Under the pieces are notes generated by a model, which had not been told where the DNA came from, searched no databases, and saw only the letters and a program-made list of their open reading frames with translations. This document shows positions 51,763 through 59,737 of a stretch of DNA of 64,000 nt, piece by piece. Where the stretch lies: assembly GCF_014451325.2 (NCBI RefSeq), contig NZ_JACSCH020000004.1:340392-404391 (forward strand), read 5' to 3'. The stretch is from Streptomyces sp. CB02980 (GTDB lineage Bacteria; Actinomycetota; Actinomycetes; Streptomycetales; Streptomycetaceae). Numbering within the stretch: the first letter of the stretch is position 1; the number at the start of each line of letters is the position of its first letter. A program made the translations under genes and the position numbers.

Positions 51763-53241
51763 CTACCTCGACGCGTCGACGCGCTCGGCCGTACGGGGAA
51801 GATCCGCGGGCACGGGTCCGGCGTCGGTGTCCGCAGCCCTCGCCCTGCCGCGGAGTCCGAAGGCGCTGACGACGGCGGCGAGGAGCGCGGCGACGAGCGG
51901 CACGACCAGGGCGGCCCGGTAGCCGTCGAGGAGCGCCGTCGGCGAGGTGCCGTCCGTGGCCGCGATGTTCACCGCGGCGACGGTGGACAGGCCCAGCGCG
52001 GCGCCGAACTGGAAGGACGTGTACAGCAGGCCGCCGGCGACGCCCTGCTCCTCCTCGGCGATGCCGTCGGTGGCGACGATGGTCAGCGGCCCGTAGGCCA
52101 GGGAGAAGGCCAGCCCCAGGATGATCAGGCTCGGGAACATCGCCAGGTACGTCCAGTCGGCGCCGACCGGCAGGAACAGCGCGTACGACAGCGAGGCGAG
52201 GAGCAGACCGCCGAAGATCACCCGGGCGTTGCCGAACCGGGCCACGAGCCTGGGAGTGAGGGTGGGGGAGAGGACCGCGTCCACACCGATGACGATGAGG
52301 GCGAAACTGGTCTGCAGGGTCGACCAGCCGCGCAGCTCCTGCAGGTAGAGCACCGCGATGAACTGGAAGCCGAAGAAGCCCGCGGCGAAGAGCAGCCCCG
52401 CCAGATTGGCGCGGACCAGCGAACCGTTGCGGAAGATGCCCAGGCGCACCAGCGGCGAGGACGACCTGCGCTCGACGGCGACGAAGACCAGGAACAGCAC
52501 CAGGCTCGCCGCGACGGTGCCGATCGTCGAGGCCACGGAGACGTGCGCGGCACGCTCGACGCCGAAGACGAGGAGCAGGATGCCGCCGGTGACGCTGATC
52601 GAGCCCGCCAGGTCGACGCCCTGGCCCGTGCGGTCCGGGCGCGGCGACCTGGGGATGAGGGCGATCGCCGCGATCAGGATGAGAAGGCTGAGGGCGACCG
52701 GCGCGAAGAACACCCAGCGCCAGTCGACGGCGGCCAGCAGGCCACCCACGACGAGCCCGATCGAGAAGCCGCCGGCCGCGGTGCCGGAGTAGACGAGCAG
52801 GGCCTTGTTGCGCTGAGGGCCCTCGTCGAAGCTCGTGGTGATGATGGACAGCCCCGCCGGAGTCATGAACGCGGCGGCGACACCGGTCACGAAGCGGGCG
52901 ACGATCAGCATCCAGCCCTCGGTGGCGAACCCGCCGAGGCCGGAGAAGAGCAGGAAGACCACGAGCCAGAGGACGAACATCCGGCGGCGTCCGAACAGGT
53001 CGGCGGCCCGGCCGCCGAGCAGCATGAACCCGCCGTAGCCGAGTACGTAGGCGCTCATCACCCACTGGAGCATGCCGGTCGACATGTCCAGGTCCTCGCG
53101 GATCGACGGCAGGGCCACGTTGAGCATGGCCACGTCGATGCCCTCGAGGAAGATCGCGCCGCACAGCACGAACAGCACGCCCCAGGCGCGCCCGCTCATG
53201 CGGTCCGTACCGCTGCTCGACGGGGATTTCTGAGTGGACAC
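51763..53241 (-). CDS. MFS drug-efflux transporter, DHA2 type
   Basis: A 492-aa protein with 14 predicted membrane helices. Motif A is GGRAADLFGRRRMF, motif B is VARFVTGVAAAFMTPAG, and the DHA2-type motif C-like segment LVYSGTAAGGFSIGLVVGG is seen. Family knowledge: proton-coupled efflux of drugs or secondary metabolites. The GTG at 53239-53241 has AAGGAG 8 nt upstream, which fixes the start. It is cotranscribed with the PNPOx-fold gene. Confidence 0.9.
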   Translation of the reverse strand: MSTQKSPSSSGTDRMSGRAWGVLFVLCGAIFLEGIDVAMLNVALPSIREDLDMSTGMLQWVMSAYVLGYGGFMLLGGRAADLFGRRRMFVLWLVVFLLFSGLGGFATEGWMLIVARFVTGVAAAFMTPAGLSIITTSFDEGPQRNKALLVYSGTAAGGFSIGLVVGGLLAAVDWRWVFFAPVALSLLILIAAIALIPRSPRPDRTGQGVDLAGSISVTGGILLLVFGVERAAHVSVASTIGTVAASLVLFLVFVAVERRSSSPLVRLGIFRNGSLVRANLAGLLFAAGFFGFQFIAVLYLQELRGWSTLQTSFALIVIGVDAVLSPTLTPRLVARFGNARVIFGGLLLASLSYALFLPVGADWTYLAMFPSLIILGLAFSLAYGPLTIVATDGIAEEEQGVAGGLLYTSFQFGAALGLSTVAAVNIAATDGTSPTALLDGYRAALVVPLVAALLAAVVSAFGLRGRARAADTDAGPVPADLPRTAERVDASR

Positions 53242-53368
53242 AGAATTGCTCCTTGTGCGCGAAGGAATGGTCGTGGGGAATCGGCCGCATTCCTGCGACG
53301 GGCGCGTGGCGTTCCCTTGGAGTCCGCGTGAGAAGCCGGCCCGGAAGAGGCCGCGACACAAGGAGAAA

Positions 53369-53418
53369 GCCGTGCCGCGGGATTCCCACGCCTCGATGGG
53401 GAAATCCTGCGGCACGGC
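53369..53418 (-). terminator. 50-nt hairpin upstream of the MFS gene
   Basis: GCCGTGCCGCGGGATT at 53369-53384 pairs with AATCCTGCGGCACGGC at 53403-53418 at 15 of 16 positions, and CCC/GGG inside extends the stem. It lies downstream of the five-gene sigma/ABC operon and upstream of the MFS gene on the same strand, so it may end the first transcript or attenuate the second. Confidence 0.7.
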
Positions 53419-53460
53419 GGAGAATCGGGGAAGAAGGCACTTCGAAGTCACCCGGTCACT

Positions 53461-53577
53461 TCACGGGTACCGACCCCACTTCACGGGTACCGGCCTCGCG
53501 GCGCGTGGCACCGACTTCACGGCGCGTGGCACCGACTTCACGGCGCGGGTACGGACCTCACGGCGCGCGGGGTCCTC
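53461..53577. repeat. About five 21-bp tandem repeats
   Basis: Degenerate units related to ACTTCACGGCGCGTGGCACCG, early ones reading ACTTCACGGGTACCG, repeat with a 21-nt period between the end of the membrane protein gene and the hairpin at 53369-53418. No gene is supported in 53242-53575 (334 nt). Confidence 0.75.
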
Positions 53578-54187
53578 AGGACTCGCCCGTCACCCGCCGG
53601 GCGCCCCGCCACACGTACAGGCCCGTGCCCGCCACGAGCGAGGCGACCGCCACCGTCCACGCCCCCGCCTGGGTGCCCGGCTGCATCACCCAGGCCCACC
53701 ACTGCGCCCCGCCGCCCGGGGCGGACGGGGCCGCGAGATAGACCGTGCCCACGAAGAAGGCCGGCGGCAGCCAGCTCAGCCGGGCGCCGACGACGGCGGC
53801 GGCGGCCGCCGTCACCCCCACGAGCCCGAGGGCGTTGCGTACGGCGGCGAGCGCGCCGAACTCCTCCGCGTGCCCCGGCACCGCCAGGGCGAGCAGCACG
53901 ACGGCGAGGACGGCCGGGGCGAGCACATGGGCGAGACGGCGGGGCCACCACGCGCGTACCGCCGTACGGTCCAGCTCGTCGCTCGGCGTGTGGAGGCTGG
54001 TGCCGATCGCGGCGGCCGCGAGCAGCGGGCCGAGGACGACGACCGGCAGCCGGGCCGTGTGGTCGAAGTCGGGCAGTGACTCCAGCCACCGGGCAGCCCA
54101 GGCGGCGGCCACCGCCGTTCCGGCGAGGGCGGCCAGGGCGCCGGGCAGGGCGCGGGAGCGCAGATAGAGCAGGGAGGAAGGCCTCAT
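53576..54187 (-). CDS. ABC transporter-associated membrane protein
   Basis: A 203-aa protein with about five membrane helices and no known motif beyond hydrophobicity. Its ATG overlaps the stop of the upstream membrane protein (ATGA at 54184-54187), making it last in a five-gene operon. It is probably a membrane subunit or accessory of the ABC exporter; the frame is open upstream but not protein-like. Confidence 0.75.
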   Translation of the reverse strand: MRPSSLLYLRSRALPGALAALAGTAVAAAWAARWLESLPDFDHTARLPVVVLGPLLAAAAIGTSLHTPSDELDRTAVRAWWPRRLAHVLAPAVLAVVLLALAVPGHAEEFGALAAVRNALGLVGVTAAAAAVVGARLSWLPPAFFVGTVYLAAPSAPGGGAQWWAWVMQPGTQAGAWTVAVASLVAGTGLYVWRGARRVTGES

Positions 54188-55509
54188 GGGACCGGTACCT
54201 CGTCGGGGTGGCAGGTGTTCGCCGCCAGATAGCGGCCCAGGTAATCGCGTTGGGCGGCCGGGGACTTGGCGCGGAGGCGGTCGATGTACGGCTGGGCGGC
54301 GGTCGGATCGGGGCCGTAGTCCTCGGGTGTCGGCGCCAGCCACTCGATGACGGCGAGGTTGATGATGCTCGCCCGCTCCGCGTTCGGACCGGTGTTGTCA
54401 CCCGGCCGGCACGTGTCCGAGAACAGCCACGACACCGCCGAGTTCAGATACAGATCCGGGCGCGGGAGCCGGCCGCGCACCGCGTCAGCCGCCGCGTTGG
54501 GCAGTTCGACGTCCCCGGGGCGAGGGGGTCCGAACGGGCCGCCGACCCAGCGGACCGGGGCGCCGGGCACCCCCTTGAGGCGTGCGTTGAGCGGGGCGAG
54601 CGCCGCCGACACCTCCGGCAGCAGGCGTTCGTCCACGGCCGTGAGGCAGATCTGCGGCGTGCCGTCGTCGCAGAGCGGGCGGGCCAGGGCGGGGTCCGGA
54701 CGCCACGGGCCCTCGTCCGCCGGCAGGCGAAGGATCACCGCGGCGGCGGCGACCGCCACGGCCAGCGGGACCAGGGCGAGCGGTCGTCGTGCCCGGCGGA
54801 GCCCGTAGGCCAGGAGGACGGTGAGGGCGAGCCCGGCCGTCCACGCCATCGACACCGGACCGAACCACCACACCGGCCGGTCCCAGAGGAACTGGTGCTC
54901 GGCGGCTGGGCCGAGCCAGCGGGCGGGGCCCTGGCTGTACGCGCCGACCCCCAGTGCGACGTATCCGACGATGCCCAGGAGCGGGGCCGTCAGCCGCCAG
55001 CGGACCGTACGACCGACGACATGACCGAACGCGCCCAGGGCGGCGACGGCGACCGCGTCGGCGGCGAGGAGTTCGGGGAAGGGGCGGCCGCCGGAGGCGT
55101 ACGGCCAGGTCGCGAGGAGACAGACGGCATCGGCGAGGACCACGCCCGCGGCCGGCCAGAGCGCGGACGGGGCGACCGCGACGAGCAGACGGCGGAGCGG
55201 CGAGCGGGGCACGGACTCCCAGAGGTCCAGCGTCCCGCGGCGCCGGTCCCGGCCGCCCTGCCAGCAGCCCGCCGCTAGCGCGAGCGGTCCGGCGAGCAGC
55301 CCGGTGGCCACGTGCAGCATGTTCGTGGCGTCGGCCCAACGGCCCTGCCAGCCGGGCGCCTTGCCGTACATCGTCACGAGGACGGTGAGGAGGACGGCGA
55401 CACCGGTCCAGGGGCCGAGCCCACGGCGCAGCTCGATGAGAACGGCCCCCGGCGCGCGGGTGGCCCGTCCGGCGGTGCGCGGCGGGGGAGGAGTGAGGGT
55501 GGTGGTCAC
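54184..55509 (-). CDS. ABC-2-like membrane protein with extracytoplasmic domain
   Basis: A 441-aa protein. Six or seven membrane helices lie within residues 35-270 (ATGLLAGPLALAAGCWQGGR; VVGRTVRWRLTAPLLGIVG). A soluble domain of about 165 residues follows, with four cysteines (PLCDDGTPQICLTAVDERLL; DTCRPGDN; ANTCHPDE), likely disulfide-bonded outside the membrane. The GTG overlaps the ATPase stop (GTGA at 55506-55509). Role inferred from the operon: permease of the ABC exporter with a sensing or binding head. Confidence 0.78.
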   Translation of the reverse strand: MTTTLTPPPPRTAGRATRAPGAVLIELRRGLGPWTGVAVLLTVLVTMYGKAPGWQGRWADATNMLHVATGLLAGPLALAAGCWQGGRDRRRGTLDLWESVPRSPLRRLLVAVAPSALWPAAGVVLADAVCLLATWPYASGGRPFPELLAADAVAVAALGAFGHVVGRTVRWRLTAPLLGIVGYVALGVGAYSQGPARWLGPAAEHQFLWDRPVWWFGPVSMAWTAGLALTVLLAYGLRRARRPLALVPLAVAVAAAAVILRLPADEGPWRPDPALARPLCDDGTPQICLTAVDERLLPEVSAALAPLNARLKGVPGAPVRWVGGPFGPPRPGDVELPNAAADAVRGRLPRPDLYLNSAVSWLFSDTCRPGDNTGPNAERASIINLAVIEWLAPTPEDYGPDPTAAQPYIDRLRAKSPAAQRDYLGRYLAANTCHPDEVPVP

Positions 55510-56303
55510 CGGAGCGCTCCCTTCGCGGCGTCCGAGGGGGCCCGGTGGGCGTGCAGGGCGGCCGTGTAGCCGCGCTCGACGGCGTGCGTCGTGGAGTCGT
55601 TCCCGTCGGTGGACTCCCCGCCGAGCACGGTGAGTTCGGCCGTCGAGCCCTGGAAGGCGAGGCGGCCCGACTCGATGAGGGCGACGTCGGTGCAGGCCGC
55701 GGCCACGTCCTCCACCAGGTGGGTGGAGACCACCACCGTCGCCTCCGTGCCCAACTCCCGCAGCAGGGCCCGGAAATCGACCCGCTGTTCCGGATCGAGT
55801 CCAGCGGTCGGTTCGTCGAGCAGCAGCAACTCCGGTTCGTTCACGATGGCCTGGGCGATTCCGGCGCGCCGGACCATGCCGCCCGACAGCGTCTTCATCC
55901 TCGCGTCGATCCGGTCGCCGAGCCCGACCCGAGCCACCGCGTGCTCCACGGCCGCCGGAACGCGGGCGACCGGTACCTCCTTGAGCCAGGCGACGTAGGC
56001 CACGAACTCCCGCACGGTGAAGGCCGGGTAGTAGCCGAAGTCCTGCGGCAGATAGCCGAGCCGGCGCCGGATGCCGGTGCGTTCGCGGTGACTGGTCGCG
56101 TCCCCGCCGAGCAGCTCCACCCGGCCGGAGGAGGGTGCGGCGACAGTCGCGAGGACCCGGATCAGGGAGGTCTTGCCGGCGCCGTTCGGGCCGAGCAGGC
56201 CGTGGACGCCGGGACCGAGGGACAGATCGAGCCGGTCGAGGGCGACGGTACGGCGGTGGCGGACGGTCAGTCCGCTCACCGCGACGGCGGTCGAGACGTT
56301 CAC
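55506..56303 (-). CDS. ABC transporter ATP-binding protein
   Basis: A 265-aa ATPase of the exporter (CcmA/NatA-like) type: Walker A GLLGPNGAGKTSLIRVLATV, Q-loop YLPQDFGYYP, signature LSGGMVRRAGIAQAIVNEPE, Walker B LLLLDEPTAGLDP and H-loop VVSTHLVED. The GTG overlaps the stop of the zinc-finger/membrane gene (GTGA at 56300-56303). It works with the two downstream membrane proteins and the membrane part of the upstream gene. Confidence 0.92.
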   Translation of the reverse strand: MNVSTAVAVSGLTVRHRRTVALDRLDLSLGPGVHGLLGPNGAGKTSLIRVLATVAAPSSGRVELLGGDATSHRERTGIRRRLGYLPQDFGYYPAFTVREFVAYVAWLKEVPVARVPAAVEHAVARVGLGDRIDARMKTLSGGMVRRAGIAQAIVNEPELLLLDEPTAGLDPEQRVDFRALLRELGTEATVVVSTHLVEDVAAACTDVALIESGRLAFQGSTAELTVLGGESTDGNDSTTHAVERGYTAALHAHRAPSDAAKGALR

Positions 56304-57490
56304 CGGGACTCCAGGTGGTCGAAGGAACGGCGCCGCAGCGCGAGGAGGGCCGCGCAGGCCAGCGCGGCGGCGGCCCACCCCCCTTGGGCGGCGGGGCCGG
56401 AGAGGTACGGGGCGAGCGCGGTGGCCGGGGCGGCCGTGTCCGCGGGTCCGAGCAGCGGACCCGTGACGGCGAGCAGCCACCCGCCGCCGAGCGTCGCGGC
56501 CGCCGCCCGGCAGCCCACGAACGAGCCGAGCGCGAGCGTGGCCAGGGTCAGTGCGAGGCCGGGAAGCAGCCAGGCGGCGGCCCCCGGGAAACCGGCCACC
56601 GGCGGCAGCAGGGCGCCGCCCGCGGTCAGCAGCGGTACACAGACGGCGAGGACGGCGGCGGTACGGGTGAGCAGCAGCCGCAGCCCGCCGGACGGGGTGG
56701 CGGCGGTGATCTCGTACAGCGGGTCGGCGTGACGTCCGTACGAGACGGCGACACCGGCGAGCGGAAGGACGGGCGAGAGGGCGAGCAGCAGACTCCGCGC
56801 CCCCTGGACCCCGGCTCCGTGGGCGAGCCCGAAGGCCCCGCCGACGACCAGCAGCACGGCGACGACCCAGGACCCGCGGAGGGCGGGCCCGACGGCCCAC
56901 CAGAGCCGGGCCCACCGGCCGAGGGGGGTGGGGGCGTACGGGGTGGGCGCGGCCGGTGCGGGGGCGTGCGCGACGGGGGCGGGCCGACTGCCGGGGGAGG
57001 CGGAGGATTCGGTTCGGCGCCCGGGGGCGTCGCCGGAATCGCGCCGGCGCCCGGGCGAGCTGGCGGATTCGGGTGCGCGCCCGGGCGCGGTGGCGGATTC
57101 GGGTGCGCGCCCGGGCGCGGTGGCGGATTCGGGTCGACGCCCGAGGAAGGCGGAGGCCGCGAAACGGCGCCCCGGGGACGCGGCGGGTGCGGTCCGGTGG
57201 CCGGGGGAACCGGGGCGCCCGGTCCGGGCGCCCGCCGGCGCCCGACCGGGTCCGAGGGACGCCAGCAGTTCGGCGCGGACGCTCGCGAGGACCGGGCCGG
57301 CCGTTCCGGCCCGTACGGCGGCCGAGACGCGGCCCGCGCAGCCCGCGCAGGACTCGACGTGCTTCTCCAGCGACCAGGCGTCGGTCTCGGCGGCGGACCC
57401 GTCGGCGTACCGGCGCGCGAGGGCGTCGGAGACGTGCCAGGGGAGCCCGGGGGTCCCGGGGCCGTCCACAGGGGGGCGTCGTGTCGTCAT
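56300..57490 (-). CDS. Anti-sigma zinc-finger domain fused to a multi-helix membrane protein
   Basis: A 396-aa protein. N-terminal residues 35-60 carry the zinc-finger anti-sigma (ZAS/zf-HC2) signature LEKHVESCAGCAGR (H-x3-C-x2-C). A disordered linker of about 100 residues follows with 10-residue repeats (ESATAPGRAP). The C-terminal half has about six membrane helices (VVAVLLVVGGAFGLAHG; LLALSPVLPLAGVAVSY), like an ABC-2 permease. Its ATG overlaps the stop of the ECF sigma gene (ATGA at 57487-57490). Inference: the anti-sigma domain holds the ECF factor at the membrane while the same polypeptide takes part in the ABC transporter. Confidence 0.85.
   Translation of the reverse strand: MTTRRPPVDGPGTPGLPWHVSDALARRYADGSAAETDAWSLEKHVESCAGCAGRVSAAVRAGTAGPVLASVRAELLASLGPGRAPAGARTGRPGSPGHRTAPAASPGRRFAASAFLGRRPESATAPGRAPESATAPGRAPESASSPGRRRDSGDAPGRRTESSASPGSRPAPVAHAPAPAAPTPYAPTPLGRWARLWWAVGPALRGSWVVAVLLVVGGAFGLAHGAGVQGARSLLLALSPVLPLAGVAVSYGRHADPLYEITAATPSGGLRLLLTRTAAVLAVCVPLLTAGGALLPPVAGFPGAAAWLLPGLALTLATLALGSFVGCRAAAATLGGGWLLAVTGPLLGPADTAAPATALAPYLSGPAAQGGWAAAALACAALLALRRRSFDHLESR
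57000..57160. repeat. 30-bp tandem repeats coding the anti-sigma linker
   Basis: Two identical 30-nt units (57061-57090 and 57091-57120, starting TGGCGGATTCGGGTGCGCGC) are flanked by degenerate copies on both sides. On the minus strand they encode the 10-residue repeat of the disordered linker, so linker length may vary between strains. Confidence 0.85.
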
Positions 57491-58119
57491 GCGGTGCCTC
57501 CCAAGGCGTGTGGGCCGCCGGGGTGGGCCGCCCCGAGCGCGGCGCGCAGTTCGCGGCGGGCGCGCAGGGCGCGGGTCTTGACCGTGCCCTCGGGTATGCC
57601 GAGGAGCCGGGCGGTCTCGCGCGTCGTCAGGCCGTCGACGACGGTCGCCCGCAGGACCTCGGCGAGTTCGGGCGAGATCCGATCGAGGGCAGCGCCCACC
57701 TCCCCGTACTCCAGCCCGGCGAGCACCCGGTCCTCGGCGGAGGACGCGGCGGCGGACGGCTCCGTGGGCACGGCGGCGTGTTCGGCCGCCCGTTCCACGA
57801 CGCGTTCCGCGCGGGCCCGGGCCCGCTGCGCGTCGACCAGGCGCCGGGCCGCGATCACCCAGATCCAGCCGCCGGCCTCGCCCCGGCCCCGGTGGCCGCC
57901 GGCCGAGCGCCAGACCGTGACGAAGGTGTCCTGGAGGACCTCCCGTACGGTCTCCTCGTCCGGGCAGCGCCGGGCGAGGCGGGCGTGCAGCCAGCCGGCG
58001 TGCCGGTCGTACAGCACGGCGAGCGCCTCGGAGTCCCCCCGGGCGACCGCGCGCAGCAGCGCCGTGTCGTCCTCGTCGCCCCCGGAGGGGCCTCCCCCTG
58101 CGGGGCGCAACAGTCTCAC
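57487..58119 (-). CDS. ECF-type RNA polymerase sigma factor
   Basis: A 210-aa sigma factor. Region 2 is YDRHAGWLHARLARRCPDEE then TVREVLQDTFVTVWRSAG, and region 4 is LTTRETARLLGIPEGTVKTR. A basic Ala/Arg linker lies between them. It is first in the five-gene operon whose second product carries the cognate-looking anti-sigma zinc finger. Family knowledge: such ECF factors are released on a signal and usually activate their own operon. The GTG at 58117-58119 was used; GAGAAGG directly precedes it, so the exact start is a little uncertain. Confidence 0.9.
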   Translation of the reverse strand: MRLLRPAGGGPSGGDEDDTALLRAVARGDSEALAVLYDRHAGWLHARLARRCPDEETVREVLQDTFVTVWRSAGGHRGRGEAGGWIWVIAARRLVDAQRARARAERVVERAAEHAAVPTEPSAAASSAEDRVLAGLEYGEVGAALDRISPELAEVLRATVVDGLTTRETARLLGIPEGTVKTRALRARRELRAALGAAHPGGPHALGGTA

Positions 58120-58231
58120 GCCTTCTCTATCGCGCGCGTGCCCCGGTTCGGTTCTCCGTGCCGGTGCCGGTGCCGGTGCCGGTGCCGATTCGGGAGTGGG
58201 TCGGTCCGGGGCGGGGGCGCGGCGGCCCGGC

Positions 58232-58840
58232 TCAGGGGTTCGTCGGCGGGCCGCCCTCCGGGAGGGCGGCGAAGACCCGCTGGAGCGCGGCAGGGCGCTC
58301 GCCGTCGCCCGAGACGACGAGGCGGTGGCGGTACGTCACGTAGTACTGGAAGCCGTCGAAGACCGGGTCGCCCGTCGGCCGCTCCGGGACCCGGGCGTAC
58401 GCGGGGTCCTCCAGGGCGGCCCGGAGCTCGGCGGCCTCGGCGGGGGTCTGCCGGCCGGTGCGGGGCTGCTTGGTGCCGGAGCGGCTGGTCCAGGAGCCGT
58501 CGTAGTGGACGACGAGTTTGTTGCGGACACCGGCGAGGCCGCCGTTGACGACGACCTCGACGAGGACCTCGGCGGGGTGGGGGTCCGCCGTGGGTGTGCC
58601 GGAAGCTGTGGGGGTGCCGGAAGCCGTGGTGGTGCCCGGCGCCGTCGTGGCTCCCGGGGGCGTCGTGGCTCCTGGGGCCGAGGTCGTCGCCGTGGCGCCC
58701 GGCTCGGTCGGTCCGCTCGCCCCCGACGGCGGCCCGCCCGGCTCGGGCGGAGTCTCCGGCCCGCAGCCGCTCGTACCGCCGACCAGGACCCCCACCAGAA
58801 GCAGGGTCCCGCACCACGTTCCCCGTACGCCTCTCACCAT
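58232..58840 (-). CDS. Putative lipoprotein
   Basis: A 202-aa protein. A hydrophobic signal (LLLVGVLVGG) and lipobox TSGC (Cys about 26) are followed by a 55-residue Thr/Pro/Gly/Ala linker with short repeats (GATTPPGATTAPGTT). The globular domain of about 115 residues follows (VLVEVVVNGGLAGVRNKLVV; YYVTYRHRLVVSGDG). Probably anchored to the outer face of the membrane. No family recognised. It lies 112 nt upstream of the ECF operon on the same strand. Confidence 0.75.
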   Translation of the reverse strand: MVRGVRGTWCGTLLLVGVLVGGTSGCGPETPPEPGGPPSGASGPTEPGATATTSAPGATTPPGATTAPGTTTASGTPTASGTPTADPHPAEVLVEVVVNGGLAGVRNKLVVHYDGSWTSRSGTKQPRTGRQTPAEAAELRAALEDPAYARVPERPTGDPVFDGFQYYVTYRHRLVVSGDGERPAALQRVFAALPEGGPPTNP

Positions 58841-58935
58841 GGACCGAGCATGCCGGGTGACGGGCACCGCGCGCAGCCGGACGGGCAGGTTCGGGCCCGT
58901 GCCCCGGCCTCCGGCTCGCGGACCGGACCCGACCG

Positions 58936-59607
58936 TCAGCCCGTCCCCGTCCCCGTCCCGGCCCCGGTCCCGCCGCCGTCCCGGACGATGCCCGTGAGCG
59001 GCCCCCGGTAGCGCCAGTCGAGGGAGTCGTACAGTGCGAGGCCGTCCGTGGTCGCGGCGAGCACCCCGGTCTCGGCGCCGGCCTGGGCGGCGGCCGCCTC
59101 CAGGGTGCGCATGACGTTGGCGCCGAGCCCGCGCCGCCGGTGCGCGGGGTCGGTCTCGATCTGGTCGGCGACGGCCGTGGAACCGGTCGGGGCGATCTGG
59201 CCGCGGGCGGCGAGGGTGCCGTCGGGCGCCAGGACACGGACCCGGATGACACCGTCCGTGACCTCGGTGGTCCGGGCGTATCCCTCGGGAGGAGCCGGCC
59301 GGGCGCCGGGGTCCAGCGGCTTGACCATCATGAAGCCGGGGTCGTCGGGGACCGTCCATCCCTCCGTGATCCACGCGTGCGCGTCCTCGGGCCCGGCCAT
59401 GATCTTGAGCCAGCTGTACGGGGTGGTCAGCCGCGCGCAGAGCGCGCCGACCGTGGCCGCGTCGGGGGCGGGCAGCACGTGCCGTACGACGTGCCGGGGC
59501 AGCCCCACCTCGATCCGGTGGCCCCAGGGCTCGTGGACGGCGGCCGGGGTCCCCCGGGAGACGGTCCAGCCCGCCACCCACGCCGATGTAAGAGCTGCAA
59601 TATCCAT
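58936..59607 (-). CDS. GNAT family N-acetyltransferase
   Basis: A 223-aa protein. The first about 110 residues are an all-beta/alpha domain; the second half is the GNAT fold with acetyl-CoA loop TDPAHRRRGLGANVMRTLEA and LALYDSLDWRYRGPL. The C-terminus ends in a Gly/Thr repeat (GTGAGTGTGTG) coded by simple CCCCGT/CCCGGC repeats, probably slippage-prone. Substrate unknown. It is divergent from lon. Confidence 0.82.
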   Translation of the reverse strand: MDIAALTSAWVAGWTVSRGTPAAVHEPWGHRIEVGLPRHVVRHVLPAPDAATVGALCARLTTPYSWLKIMAGPEDAHAWITEGWTVPDDPGFMMVKPLDPGARPAPPEGYARTTEVTDGVIRVRVLAPDGTLAARGQIAPTGSTAVADQIETDPAHRRRGLGANVMRTLEAAAAQAGAETGVLAATTDGLALYDSLDWRYRGPLTGIVRDGGGTGAGTGTGTG

Positions 59608-59695
59608 GCAGTCATTACATCGGCCGAAAGTGTTCCGTGCGAGAGTGATCGCTCAGAGCGAACGGGCGTCCGGGAACATTCACGGGCTCACATGC

Positions 59696-59716
59696 ATTGA
59701 GTCGGCATAGCTCAAC
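59696..59716 (+). promoter_or_regulatory. HAIR element (HspR operator) before lon
   Basis: ATTGAGT-N7-GCTCAAC lies 22-42 nt before the lon ATG and agrees with the HAIR consensus CTTGAGT-N7-ACTCAAG at 11 of 14 defined positions, keeping TTGAGT and CTCAA. Established knowledge: HspR represses lon in Streptomyces through such an element. Confidence 0.8.
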
Positions 59717-59737
59717 TTGACTGCCGAAGGGGAGATC

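Noticed and set aside
53253..53741. Plus-strand frame through the 21-bp repeats
   Set aside because: The 7-residue periodic Arg/Ser/Thr sequence follows from the repeat, and it overlaps the minus-strand membrane gene.
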